Below are positions 1-8,948 of a DNA stretch of 64,000 nt, in pieces (within the stretch, counting starts at the first letter, position 1; each line of letters opens with the position of its first letter). The translations under genes and the position numbers were made by a program. Under the pieces are notes generated by a model. The model saw only the letters and a list, made by a program, of their open reading frames with translations. It was not told the DNA's origin and did no database searches. Location of the stretch: contig NZ_AP024452.1 of NCBI RefSeq assembly GCF_016865485.1, positions 2,192,501 through 2,256,500 on the forward strand. Reading direction: 5' to 3'. This DNA comes from Luteitalea sp. TBR-22. GTDB taxonomy: Bacteria > Acidobacteriota > Vicinamibacteria > Vicinamibacterales > Vicinamibacteraceae.

Positions 1-2
1 TG

Positions 3-83
3 TCGGGCGGGGCCGTCAGTCAGGACCAGCAGATCGCGCAGGCGGCCGCGGCCGTCCTGGCCAGTGCACTGTCGACCAGGTGA
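3..83 (+). CDS. C-terminal fragment of a GlcG/HbpS-like protein (5' cut off)
   Basis: An open frame enters from the left edge and stops at TGA 81-83. The 26 visible residues (start SGGAVSQDQQIAQ, then an alanine-rich helix) resemble the C-terminal end of GlcG/HbpS heme-binding family proteins, where an SGG turn is followed by a QD and a final amphipathic helix. The next gene begins 31 bases later. Only the tail is visible, so the family call is tentative. Confidence 0.45.
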   Translation, partial: SGGAVSQDQQIAQAAAAVLASALSTR

Positions 84-114
84 CGCGTACACGCACACGA
101 CAGGAGAGGACACG

Positions 115-918
115 ATGTCGAAGACGATTCTGGTGACCGGGGCAGGTTCGGGGTTCGGGAAGGGCGCGGCGATCGGCATGGCGCGCAACGGGCACACGGT
201 CATCGCCACCGTGCAGGTGTCGCCGCAGGTGATGCCGCTCCGCCAGGAAGTCGCGGCCCTCGGGTTGTCGAACGTCCGGGTCGAGCGACTCGACCTCACC
301 GATCCCTACGACATCGCCCAGGCGCAGTCGTGGGACTTCGACGTGCTGTGGAACAACGCCGCCCAGGGCGAAGCGGGGCCCGTGTGGGAGATTCCGGTCG
401 ATCTGGTCCGGCGGAACTTCGAGATCAACGTCTTCCTGCCGCTCGTGCTGACCCAGGGCGTGGTCCGCAAGTGGGTCGCCGAGGGGAAGAAGGGCAAGGT
501 CGTCTTCACGTCGTCGATGGGCGGCCTGTTCACGCCGGCCAACTGGGGGACCTACGTGTCCACCAAGCACGCGCTCGAGTCGATCGCCGAGGCGTTGCAG
601 CAGGAGCTGGCGGCCTACGGCATCAAGGTCCAGACGATCAATCCGGGCGCCTACTACACCGGCTACAACGAGACGATGGCCGACAACCCGTTCCGCTGGC
701 TCGACGACAGCAAGCACTTCACCAAGCGCGCCGACCTGCGCAAGGGCTTCGACGACTTCTTCGCGACGCCAGAGGGTCGGATGGACCCGCAGGAGATGAT
801 CGACAGGATGATCGCGATCGTCCCGGCCGACACGGGTCTCTTCCGCAACGTCGTCCCCAAGGCCATCGAAGACATGCTCAAGAAGCACCAGGCGGCCGCC
901 TGGACGCAGCCCATCTGA
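115..918 (+). CDS. SDR family NAD(P)-dependent oxidoreductase
   Basis: A 267-residue classical short-chain dehydrogenase, cytosolic. The Rossmann glycine motif TGAGSGFGKG is at residues 8-17, the NNA motif near 80-82, catalytic Ser about 133-134 and the YxxxK pair at Tyr147/Lys151. I chose the ATG at 115 because AGGAGAGG (102-109) precedes it; an in-frame ATG at 64 would add 17 residues with no family match. The substrate cannot be read from sequence. It lies just upstream of the molybdenum oxidase genes and may share a transcript with them (21-base gap), which would fit alcohol/aldehyde metabolism, but that is inference. Confidence 0.9.
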   Translation: MSKTILVTGAGSGFGKGAAIGMARNGHTVIATVQVSPQVMPLRQEVAALGLSNVRVERLDLTDPYDIAQAQSWDFDVLWNNAAQGEAGPVWEIPVDLVRRNFEINVFLPLVLTQGVVRKWVAEGKKGKVVFTSSMGGLFTPANWGTYVSTKHALESIAEALQQELAAYGIKVQTINPGAYYTGYNETMADNPFRWLDDSKHFTKRADLRKGFDDFFATPEGRMDPQEMIDRMIAIVPADTGLFRNVVPKAIEDMLKKHQAAAWTQPI

Positions 919-939
919 TCGCACGAGGTGGGTGAGGCG

Positions 940-1533
940 ATGTGGACCAGGCGGGACTTCCTCGGGCGCACATTGCAGACCGGCGGCGGACTGGCGGCCG
1001 GCGCTCGGGGCGTCGTTGCCCCGGGCCAGGCGAACGTCCGCACGACGGACGGGGGAGCGTCGACGATGGCTCCAGTCTCCACGACGATCACGGTCAACGG
1101 TCATCGGCAGGTCCTGTCGGGCGACTCCCGGACGTCACTGCTGGACCTGCTGCGCGACCGCCTCGGGCTGACCGGCACCAGGAAGGGCTGCAATCACGGC
1201 GCCTGCGGCGCCTGCACCGTGCACATCGACGGCCGGCCTGCGCTCGCCTGCCTGACGCTGACGGTCACCTGCCACGAACGCGAGGTCACGACCATCGAGG
1301 GGATCGGCGCACCCGACGGCCTGCACCCGTTGCAGGAGGCGTTCGTCGCGCACGAGGCGCTGCAGTGCGGCTTCTGCACGGCCGGTCAGGTCATGTCGGC
1401 CCTCGGGTGTCTCGCGGAAGGGCGGGCTCGCAGCGCGGACGAGGTGCGTGAGTGGATGAGCGGCAATCTCTGTCGCTGCGGCGCGTACCACGGCATCGCC
1501 ACGGCCATCCTGCAGCTCGCGGACGGGAAGTGA
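940..1533 (+). CDS. paoA: Periplasmic aldehyde oxidase, [2Fe-2S] subunit (PaoA/YagT-like)
   Basis: Small iron-sulfur subunit of a xanthine-oxidase-family molybdoenzyme, 197 residues. A twin-arginine signal (RRDFLGR, then a weakly hydrophobic stretch) opens the protein, so the complex is probably exported folded, as for E. coli PaoABC. The plant-type ferredoxin cluster motif (CNHGACGAC, then a fourth Cys) and the second cluster motif (CGFC, then CRC) are intact, with eight ligand cysteines. I prefer ATG 940 over GTG 928 because it places the RR motif right at the start. The FAD subunit gene follows 4 bases later. Confidence 0.88.
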   Translation: MWTRRDFLGRTLQTGGGLAAGARGVVAPGQANVRTTDGGASTMAPVSTTITVNGHRQVLSGDSRTSLLDLLRDRLGLTGTRKGCNHGACGACTVHIDGRPALACLTLTVTCHEREVTTIEGIGAPDGLHPLQEAFVAHEALQCGFCTAGQVMSALGCLAEGRARSADEVREWMSGNLCRCGAYHGIATAILQLADGK

Positions 1534-1537
1534 CGCC

Positions 1538-2515
1538 ATGGACCCCTTCACGTTCACGCGGGCAGCCGACGACGCGATGGCGATTGATGCCGCATCGCGC
1601 GGCGCCCGCTTCCTCGCCGGCGGCACGACGCTGGTCGACCTGATGCGCGAGCACGTCGAACGCCCCACCGCGCTGGTGGACGTGTCCCGACTCGCCCACG
1701 CCGAGGTGGAGGTCGGCGACGCGGGGCTGGTGCTCGGCGCGCTGGCGCGGATGGCCGACGTGGCGCGCCATCCAGGGGTCGCCACCGCCTACCCGGCGAT
1801 CAGCGAGGCCTTGCTGCTCAGCGCCTCACCGCAGATTCGCAACATGGCCTCGATCGCGGGAAACCTCCTGCAGCGGACCCGCTGCACGTACTTTCGCGAT
1901 CCTGGCACCCCGTGCAACAAGCGCGAACCGGGATCGGGGTGCCCGGCCCGGACGGGCGAACACCGCATGCACGCCATCTTCGGCACGAGCGAGGCGTGCA
2001 TCGCCACGCACGCTTCCGACCTCGCCGTCGTCCTGCTGGCGTTCGACGCGGTGCTGGAAGTGCAGGGAAGCCGAGGCCGGCGCCTGCTGCCGCTCTCCGA
2101 GCTGCACCGGCGCCCCGGCACGACGCCCCAGCTCGAGCACACGCTCCATCAGGACGAGTTGATCCTGCGCGTCAGCGTCCCGGCCGGTCCGCACACGCGT
2201 CGGTCGCACTACCTGAAGGTGCGGGACCGGGCCTCGTACGAGTTCGCGCTGGTATCGGCCGCCGTGGCCCTCGACCTCGACGGCGAGGTCATTCGCGATG
2301 CGCGAGTTGCCGCAGGTGGCGTCGGCACGATTCCGTGGCGGCTGCCCGCCGTCGAGCAGGCCCTGGTCGGACAGCCGAATCGGCCCGAGGTCTGGCGACA
2401 GGCCGCGGACCGTTCGCTGGTGGGAGCGCAGTCACTGCCGCAGAACGCCTTCAAGCTCACGCTGCTGCCCCGGACCATCGTCCGGGCCCTCGAGCACGTC
2501 GGAGGACGAGCATGA
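1538..2515 (+). CDS. paoB: Periplasmic aldehyde oxidase, FAD subunit (PaoB/YagS-like)
   Basis: FAD-binding subunit of a xanthine-dehydrogenase-type enzyme, 325 residues: N-terminal FAD domain with FLAGGTTLVDLM and IRNMASIAGNLLQR motifs, then a CO-dehydrogenase flavoprotein C-terminal domain. A loop at about residues 117-155 holds four cysteines (CTYFRDPGTPC, GSGC, EAC), matching the extra [4Fe-4S] loop known from PaoB/YagS and 4-hydroxybenzoyl-CoA reductase beta subunits. It has no signal peptide of its own; in PaoABC this subunit is carried out by the Tat signal of PaoA. Its TGA overlaps the start of the next gene (ATGA). Confidence 0.88.
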   Translation: MDPFTFTRAADDAMAIDAASRGARFLAGGTTLVDLMREHVERPTALVDVSRLAHAEVEVGDAGLVLGALARMADVARHPGVATAYPAISEALLLSASPQIRNMASIAGNLLQRTRCTYFRDPGTPCNKREPGSGCPARTGEHRMHAIFGTSEACIATHASDLAVVLLAFDAVLEVQGSRGRRLLPLSELHRRPGTTPQLEHTLHQDELILRVSVPAGPHTRRSHYLKVRDRASYEFALVSAAVALDLDGEVIRDARVAAGGVGTIPWRLPAVEQALVGQPNRPEVWRQAADRSLVGAQSLPQNAFKLTLLPRTIVRALEHVGGRA

Positions 2516-4734
2516 GTCCCGCGATCGGCAGTCCGCTGCGGCGGGTGGATGGCGAACTCAAGGTCACCGGACGCGCCGCCTATGCCGCCGACATCACGTT
2601 GCCGTCCCTGGCGCATGCCGTGCTGGTCACCAGCACCATCGCGACGGGGCGGATCGTCGGGCTCGACACCTCGCGGGCGGAGCGGACCCCCGGCGTCGTC
2701 GCCGTGCTGACGCACCTCAACGCACCGCGCCTGCCGTACCGGCCTCACCGCAGCGTCCTCGACCCGCACGGCGAGCGCCTGCACGTGCTGCAGGACGACG
2801 TCGTGCGGTTCAACGGGCAGCCGGTCGCCGTGGTGGTGGCCGAGACGCTGGAGCAGGCCGAGCACGCCGCGTCGCTGGTCCTCGTCCAGTACGCCAGTGC
2901 GCCGGCTCGGCTCGACTTCGAGGCGGCCCGGCGCGAGGCCATCGTACCCGAGGCAGGGCGGTCGGCCGACTCGCGGGTCCCGGCCGACCACGTGCGCGGC
3001 GCGCCGGAGCAGGCGTTGGCGCGTGCCGACGTGCGCGTCGACCGCGAGTACCGCATCGCGAGGCAGCAGCACAACCCGATGGAGCCACACGCGACGGTCG
3101 CGCGCTGGGACGGGGATCGACTGACGCTCTGGGACAAGAGCCAGTGGGTGGTCACGGTGCGCGATGAACTGGCGGCCGTGTTCGGGTTGCTGCCCGAACA
3201 GGTACACGTCATCTCGCCGTTGGTCGGCGGCGCGTTCGGCACGACGCTGCGGGCGTGGGGACACGTGACGCTGGCGGCGTTGGCCGCACGGGTCACGGGT
3301 CGGCCGGTCCGGCTGACACTGACGCGGCGGCAGATGTACGCCGGCACCGGCCACCGCCCCGAGACGTGGCAGCGGCTGGCCGTCGGCGCCAATCGTGAGG
3401 GGCGGTTGCAGACGATCGTCCACGAGGGCACCGGCGAGACGTCGACGTACGAGCAGTACACCGAGCGCCTCCATGAAGTGACCGGATTGCTGTATGCGTG
3501 CCCGCACGTGCGCCTGCGGTACCGTCTGGCACCGCTCGACACGCACACGCCGGTGTTCATGCGGGCGCCGGGTACGGCGAGCGGCGCTTTCGCGCTCGAG
3601 TGCGCGCTCGACGAGCTGGCGTACGCGCTGCGGATCGATCCCCTCGACCTACGCATCCGCAACGAACCCACGTCGGATGCGCATGCCGGCCTCCCGTTCT
3701 CCAGCCGCTCGACCCTTGCGTGCTACCGGGAGGGGGCGGCGCGCTTCGGATGGGCATCTCGCACGCTCGAGCCGCGTTCCATGCGCGACGGGCGCTGGCT
3801 GCTGGGCTGGGGCATGGCGACAGCGGCGTATCACACGTTGCGCGGAGCGGCCGGCGCGCGCGTGCGCGTGCTCGCCGACGGGCGGGCGGTGGTCGAGAGC
3901 TCTGCGAGCGACATGGGGCCGGGCACGTACACGTCGCTGACCCAGGTGGCCAGCGACGCGCTGGGAGTGGCGCCCGATCGCGTCAGGGTCGTGCTTGGCG
4001 ACTCGACGTTCCCGTACGCCCCGTCACATGGCGGCTCCCAGACGATGGCCAGCGTCGGTCCAGCGGTGTACGCCGCGTGTGAGGCGGCGCGTCGGCGGCT
4101 GATCGATCTGGCCGTCGCCGACGAGCGCTCGCCCCTGCACGGCACGCGGCCCGGTGAGGTGGATGCCGCGGACGGGCAGCTGTGGGTCCGGCAGGACGCG
4201 ACGCGGCGCACCCGCTACCAGGAGGTCCTCGCGCGGGCCGGCCTCGAGGCGATCGACGCCACCGAGACCGTCAGGCCCTCCACCGAGTCGGAGCGGTTCT
4301 CGATGCAGGCGTTCGGCGCGGTGTTCGCGGAAGTGGCGGTGGATCCCGACCTGGGCCTCGTCCGGATGCGTCGGCTCGTCGGGGCCTACGGCGCCGGCCG
4401 CATCGTCAACCCGCGCCTGGCGCTGAGTCAGGTGCTGGGCGGGATGGTCGGCGGCATCGGCATGGCGCTCCTCGAGCACACCGTGATCGATCGATCGTCT
4501 GGACGGGTCGTCAACGCGACGCTGGCCGACTACCTCGTGCCGGTGCACGCGGACATGCCGGCCCTCGAGGCGATCTTCGTCGAGGAGCACGACCCCCACG
4601 TCAATCCGCTGGGCGTCAAGGGCATCGGCGAGTTGGCGTTGGTCGGCGTTGCTCCCGCGATTGCCAACGCGGTGTTCCACGCAACCGGCCGCCGCGTCGG
4701 TCGCCTGCCAATCACCATCGAGCAGTTGCTGTAG
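2512..4734 (+). CDS. paoC: Periplasmic aldehyde oxidase, molybdenum-binding subunit (PaoC/YagR-like)
   Basis: Large catalytic subunit, 740 residues, starting at an ATG that overlaps the previous stop by 4 bases. It shows the aldehyde oxidase/xanthine dehydrogenase hammerhead domain (from about residue 10) and the molybdopterin domain, with GGAFGTTLRAWGH, MRAPGTASGAFALE and, near the C-terminus, KGIGELA carrying the catalytic Glu expected to act as base at the Mo centre. Together with the two upstream genes it should oxidise aldehydes to acids in the periplasm. No PaoD/XdhC-type cofactor-insertion gene is adjacent, so that function must lie elsewhere. Confidence 0.9.
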   Translation: MSPAIGSPLRRVDGELKVTGRAAYAADITLPSLAHAVLVTSTIATGRIVGLDTSRAERTPGVVAVLTHLNAPRLPYRPHRSVLDPHGERLHVLQDDVVRFNGQPVAVVVAETLEQAEHAASLVLVQYASAPARLDFEAARREAIVPEAGRSADSRVPADHVRGAPEQALARADVRVDREYRIARQQHNPMEPHATVARWDGDRLTLWDKSQWVVTVRDELAAVFGLLPEQVHVISPLVGGAFGTTLRAWGHVTLAALAARVTGRPVRLTLTRRQMYAGTGHRPETWQRLAVGANREGRLQTIVHEGTGETSTYEQYTERLHEVTGLLYACPHVRLRYRLAPLDTHTPVFMRAPGTASGAFALECALDELAYALRIDPLDLRIRNEPTSDAHAGLPFSSRSTLACYREGAARFGWASRTLEPRSMRDGRWLLGWGMATAAYHTLRGAAGARVRVLADGRAVVESSASDMGPGTYTSLTQVASDALGVAPDRVRVVLGDSTFPYAPSHGGSQTMASVGPAVYAACEAARRRLIDLAVADERSPLHGTRPGEVDAADGQLWVRQDATRRTRYQEVLARAGLEAIDATETVRPSTESERFSMQAFGAVFAEVAVDPDLGLVRMRRLVGAYGAGRIVNPRLALSQVLGGMVGGIGMALLEHTVIDRSSGRVVNATLADYLVPVHADMPALEAIFVEEHDPHVNPLGVKGIGELALVGVAPAIANAVFHATGRRVGRLPITIEQLL

Positions 4735-4744
4735 AGGGAAGGCC

Positions 4745-5212
4745 GTGGAACCGCAGTTGAGCGTGCTTGCGGCAATCGTCGCGCCAGCCGTGCTGACCAA
4801 TGCCTCGTCGGTGCTGACGCTCGGCATGGGCAACCGCCTGGTGCGTGTGGTGGACCGCACGCGCGTCGTCCTTGCGGACCTGGCCGACCCCCGGGCCTCG
4901 GACACGCAGCGCGAGGCGCTGCGCGATCAGTTGCAGGACCTCAAGCGCCGGACACGACTCCTGCTCGCCGCGCAGCGATGCTTCTTCGTCGCGCTCGGGT
5001 CGTTTGCCGCGGTGGCGCTGCTGTGTGTCGTCGCGGCGGCGACGTCCGCCTCGGCGGGGCCGGTGACGGCGTGGGCGACGCGCCTGGCGCTCGCGGCCGG
5101 CGCAGCCGGGGTCGTCGGGCTCGCCTGCGGCTGCGGCGCGATGCTGATCGAGACGCAGGTCGCGCTCCGGAACCTGTCGCGGGAAGTCGCGATGTTCGAG
5201 GCCGAGGCGTGA
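4745..5212 (+). CDS. DUF2721 family membrane protein
   Basis: A 155-residue protein starting at GTG 4745 with an AGAGGGAAGG ribosome site just upstream. It opens with the sequence LAAIVAPAVLTNASSVLTL typical of DUF2721, followed by a basic/acidic helix (LVRVVDRTR...) and two hydrophobic segments (about 78-100 and 108-132). The function of the family is unknown. It follows the aldehyde oxidase genes after 10 bases and may be cotranscribed. Confidence 0.78.
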   Translation: MEPQLSVLAAIVAPAVLTNASSVLTLGMGNRLVRVVDRTRVVLADLADPRASDTQREALRDQLQDLKRRTRLLLAAQRCFFVALGSFAAVALLCVVAAATSASAGPVTAWATRLALAAGAAGVVGLACGCGAMLIETQVALRNLSREVAMFEAEA

Positions 5213-5255
5213 GCGGTAGCGGTCGGCGTCCGTCGGCGCGCGTGGGGGGCCGTCG

Positions 5256-6869
5256 GTGCCGCATGGAGCGGCGGTCGTGATCCGCCTCGGCATGCGCGAA
5301 CGCAGCGAACTGGCGCCGACCCAGGTCGGGCTTGTCGCGCCGCTCCCGACCGACATGATCGCGGATCAGGTCGGCCGCGTCCGGTGGTTCTGTCTCGTCA
5401 GCGGCGTGCTGTGGGGGCTTGCGACGGGCATGGAAGCGTGGGTGACCCCGAAGGTGGCCGGCGTTGCCCCCTCGCTGGCCGCGCTCGTGATCTCCTTCAG
5501 TGCCGCGACGACGGCGACGGGCCTGTGGGGGTACCTGTCGCGGGCGCGGCAGTCGAGCGGCACTCGAGTGGACGTCGGCCCGTGGCTGGCGGTCTCGAAC
5601 GCGGCACATGTCGCGATGCTCGAGGTGTGGGCGCGCGGACCGGGCACCCTCAATCCGGGGCAGCCCTCGTGGATCATGATGGTGATCCTCCTGACGGCGG
5701 TCATCGCGCCGTCGACGCCGCGTCGGGTCGCCGCCGCCACCATCGGCGCCGCCTCGATGGGGCCGTTGGCCATCGGCCTGGCCGCGGCGACGGGGCGTCC
5801 CGTGCCGTCGCTCGCGACCGCAGCGCTGGTGTACCTGCCGAACTACCTGTGGGCCGCCGCCGCCGTGATCCCGTCGGTGATCGTCGATCGGATCGGCGGC
5901 CGTTTGCGCGCCGCGCGGGAACTCGGCAGCTATGCACTCATCGAACGGCTCGGCGCCGGCGGCATGGGTGAGGTGTGGCGGGCGCGGCACCGCCTGCTGG
6001 CGCGCGACGCGGCGATCAAGCTGATCCGACTTCAGGTGCTCGGGGCTGCCAGCGCGGATCAGGCGCGCAACCTGCTCAGGCGATTCGAGCGCGAGGCACA
6101 GGCGACCGCCCAGTTGCAGTCGGCGCACAGCATCCGCATCTTCGACTTCGGGGCCACCGAGGACGACCGCTTCTACTACGCGATGGAGTTGCTCTCGGGC
6201 CGCGACCTCGAGTCGCTGGTGCAGGAGTTCGGACCGGTCCTCCCGGAACGGGCGGTGTTCCTCCTGCGTCAGGTGTGTCACTCGCTGGCGGAGGCGCACG
6301 CCGGCGGGCTGATTCACCGCGACGTCAAGCCGGCGAACATCTACGTCTGCCGGATGGGGCTCGAGTACGACTTCGCGAAGGTCCTGGACTTCGGCCTGGT
6401 CACGTTCCGCACCGACCCCGCGCACGGCTCTGCCCCCACCTTGCTGACCGACCCGGGGACGGCGCTCGGGACACCGGCCTACATGGCCCCCGAGGTCATC
6501 CTGGGCAGCGAAGTGGACCGCCGTGTCGACGTGTAGGCGCTCGGATGCGTCGCCTACTACATGCTCACGGGGCTGCAGGTCTTCGAGGGCGGCCCACCGA
6601 CGCGGGCCTACGTCCACCACGTCCACACCCTGCCGACCCCGCCCTCGCAGGTGGCGCCACGACCCGTCCCGGCCGACCTCGAGGCCCTCGTGATGGCGTG
6701 CCTGGAGAAGGATCCCGCGAGGCGACCCCAGGACGCTGGCGAGGTGCTGATCCGCTGCGACGCCTGCCGCCTGCCGCGCCAGTGGTCGCCCACCGATGCG
6801 ATGGCCTGGTGGCACGCCCATCTCCCGGACCTGACCGGGCCCGTGTCGTTCGGCACCCGCGCTCAGTGA
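5256..6869 (+). pseudogene. Membrane Ser/Thr protein kinase interrupted by an in-frame amber codon
   Basis: The N-terminal 200 or so residues hold about six hydrophobic segments, followed by a eukaryotic-type kinase: glycine loop LGAGGMGEVW, catalytic HRDVKPANIY, DFGLV, and GTPAYMAPE. In subdomain IX, where families have DVWALG, the sequence reads D-V-stop-A-L-G: TAG at 6534-6536 in place of TGG. The same frame continues without shift through CVAYYMLTGLQVF and the C-lobe to TGA 6867-6869. A single G-to-A change therefore truncates the kinase unless the codon is read through. The membrane-first, kinase-last order is the reverse of most bacterial kinases. Start GTG 5256 is uncertain (alternatives GTG 5277, ATG 5292). 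Confidence 0.8.
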
Positions 6870-6956
6870 GGAGGCGGCGTCGTTGGCGCTCGGCGCCTGC
6901 AGGTCTTGACGACGCCGGTGGCATTTGTGCCAGCCTCCGTAATCACTCGTCGCGCG

Positions 6957-7433
6957 TCAGCCCAGCGCCGCGGACGCGTGGCGACGTTCTCCGCGCCGCA
7001 CGACGAGGGCGGTCGGCAGCCCGACGCAGACCATGTGCACGACGATCATCACGGCGATGATCACCCAGGGGGATGGCCTGGTCGTGACGCGCGACAGCGG
7101 CAGCACGACGCGGTTCATCACCAGGTAGACCGCGACCCCATACGCGAGTCCGCAGGGGACCGCCCGGCGGACCAGCACGTGCCATCGCCGGCTCAGCAGG
7201 TAGTAGGTGGCGACCACCGCGAAGGCAATCACGAAGTGCAGCGCCAGCCCGAGGGCGGCGGTGGCGGCGCCACCCCGAAAGGCCTCGCGGCCGAGCAGGC
7301 CGCTGGCGATTGCCTGCAGAATGGAGCGCGGCGGAACACCGGCATACAACCCGTGCACGGCGAACGCCGCGGCGATGTCCAGGATGCCGACGAGCAACCC
7401 GCCGAGCACGATGGGATGGAGGGGCCTGGCCAC
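6957..7433 (-). CDS. Conserved four-helix membrane protein, unknown function
   Basis: A 158-residue protein with four hydrophobic segments (about residues 8-30, 55-80, 90-108, 120-142) joined by short basic loops. It starts GGLLVGILDIAAAF and contains SGLLGREAFRGG, a pattern I associate with uncharacterised small membrane proteins of soil bacteria. It converges with the kinase upstream and diverges from the pyridoxamine-oxidase-like gene. No function can be assigned. Confidence 0.7.
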   Translation of the reverse strand: MARPLHPIVLGGLLVGILDIAAAFAVHGLYAGVPPRSILQAIASGLLGREAFRGGAATAALGLALHFVIAFAVVATYYLLSRRWHVLVRRAVPCGLAYGVAVYLVMNRVVLPLSRVTTRPSPWVIIAVMIVVHMVCVGLPTALVVRRGERRHASAALG

Positions 7434-7530
7434 GCGTCCTCACGCTGTGCGCTTGATTGCGCGGCGCCAGCATCGCATGAAGTCGGTCCGCTGCACGCCG
7501 TTCGTTCGCTCACCCTCGCGGAGGCTCCAC

Positions 7531-8157
7531 ATGAGTTTCGGTTCACTGGCCTTCACCCCGGCGGTCCAGCAACTGCAGGCCCGGTACGGCAGTCGGCAGC
7601 AGTACGCGCGGATGGAGCGGGCGTCGCCGTCGACGCAGGCGCTCGGACCCGCCGAGACGGACTTCCTCGCATCTCGCGACAGCTTGTACTGGGCGACCGT
7701 CGGTTCGACGGGGTGGCCCTACGTGCAGCATCGCGGCGGCCCGAAGGGCTTCGTCAAGGTGATCGACGACCGGACGCTGGCGCTCGGCGACTTCCGAGGC
7801 AACAAGCAGTTCATCAGCACGGGGAACCTGCTCACCGACAACCGCGTGGCGATCATCATGGTGGACTACCCGCAGCAGGCCCGCCTGAAGATCCTCGGAC
7901 GCGTCGACGTGCTCGACGGCGATTCGGCGCGCGACTGGATCGAGCGGGTCCGCACGCCCGGCTACAAGGCGGTCATCGAACGCGTGTTCGTGGTCCACAT
8001 CGAGGCGTTCGACTGGAACTGCCCGCAGCACATCACGCCGCGCTACACCGCCGAGGAGATTCAGGCGGTCGTGCGGCCGATGGAAGAGCGACTGCAGGCG
8101 CTCGAGATCGAGAATGCACGCCTGCGCGCCGCTGTGGTGTCGCAGGGCGGTCGGTGA
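7531..8157 (+). CDS. Pyridoxamine 5'-phosphate oxidase-like flavin-binding protein
   Basis: A 208-residue split-barrel protein of the PNPOx-like superfamily. Diagnostic stretches are SLYWATVGSTGWPYVQHRGG, FVKVIDDRTLALGDFRGNKQ and DNRVAIIMVDY, as in FMN-dependent general-stress proteins and nitroreductase-like members. The C-terminal 35 residues form a helix or short coiled coil (EERLQALEIENARLRAAV). ATG 7531 is preceded by GGAGG (7520-7524); longer in-frame extensions are unlikely to be coding. Substrate is unknown; a role in reducing or sequestering a small electrophile or cofactor is inferred from the fold only. Confidence 0.83.
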   Translation: MSFGSLAFTPAVQQLQARYGSRQQYARMERASPSTQALGPAETDFLASRDSLYWATVGSTGWPYVQHRGGPKGFVKVIDDRTLALGDFRGNKQFISTGNLLTDNRVAIIMVDYPQQARLKILGRVDVLDGDSARDWIERVRTPGYKAVIERVFVVHIEAFDWNCPQHITPRYTAEEIQAVVRPMEERLQALEIENARLRAAVVSQGGR

Positions 8158-8182
8158 GCGATCCCACCCTGCGCTGCCGTGG

Positions 8183-8752
8183 TCACCGATAGAACACGTA
8201 GTCGGTGCTGTAGGGCACGAGTGCCTTCTTGCCGACGTCCCGGGCGGTCTTGCAGCCCGTCGCAGGCGCCTGCCCTCCCGCGGTGTTGACGCGCTGGATG
8301 TGGGTCGTGCCCGGGAAGAACGTGCCACCGCCCGGTCCCGCTTCGTCGCCCACCACCGCAAGGAGCAGCCACGGGATCGCCCCGGGCGCCACGAAGGCCG
8401 GGTCGGTCGACGACGCGATGGCCGCCGCCCAGATCGCGCTGGTGTCGCCGGAGTGCTGCCAGGTCGGGCGGGCAGCGCCCTGTTGATCGGGATTCGGGCT
8501 CAGGAAGTGCGTCGCCACCTGCGCCTCATCGGCGCCGGTCAGCGTCGCCTGTGGGCCGTAGAACAGCCAGCCGAAGCCGGTGGGTGACAGGACGCACATG
8601 TAGTTCTGCGTGCCCTCGGCGTGGAGCGTCAGGTAGGGATGCACGCCGGCTGGCGGCTCGAGGCCTGCAGGCACGCCGGCCGGCGGCTGCGCGTGGACGA
8701 CGGCCGTGGCGAGCAATGTGGCCGCGGCGAACGGGATGATGTGACGGAACAT
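8183..8752 (-). CDS. Secreted DUF3455 family protein
   Basis: A 189-residue protein with a signal peptide (MFRHIIPFAAATLLATAVVHA) and the DUF3455 pattern: YLTLHAEGTQNYMC, GWLFYGPQATL, WQHSGDTSAIWA and a C-terminal FPGTTHIQRVNTAGG...CKTARDVGKKALVPYSTDY. The family is periplasmic or extracellular, of unknown function, and often near stress or sigma-factor genes in Proteobacteria. The gene is divergent from the histidine kinase that follows. Confidence 0.85.
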   Translation of the reverse strand: MFRHIIPFAAATLLATAVVHAQPPAGVPAGLEPPAGVHPYLTLHAEGTQNYMCVLSPTGFGWLFYGPQATLTGADEAQVATHFLSPNPDQQGAARPTWQHSGDTSAIWAAAIASSTDPAFVAPGAIPWLLLAVVGDEAGPGGGTFFPGTTHIQRVNTAGGQAPATGCKTARDVGKKALVPYSTDYVFYR

Positions 8753-8948
8753 GAGCGCGTCGCGAGTGCGAAAGGCACTCGCCCTCCTGCTCCATGGATC
8801 GCAGGATGGGGCCGAAAGACGACAACCCCATGCGGCCGGTGGGAGGCGGCGCGCCCCGGAACGGGAGCGACGCGCGCGCCAGCGCCGTCGCCGTGTCGGG
8901 AGGATGATGACGGCGCGAACCCACGCTATGCTGGATGGCGCGCCCGTC

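Noticed and set aside
16-1104. Long minus-strand open frame opposite the SDR
   Set aside because: It is the complement of a gene with clear family motifs and has Arg/His/Gly-rich shadow composition; high GC leaves long spurious frames throughout this window.
1912-2511. N-terminal extension of the molybdenum subunit into the FAD subunit region
   Set aside because: The frame is open but the translation is unlike any oxidase; the ATGA overlap at 2512 gives the family-typical start.
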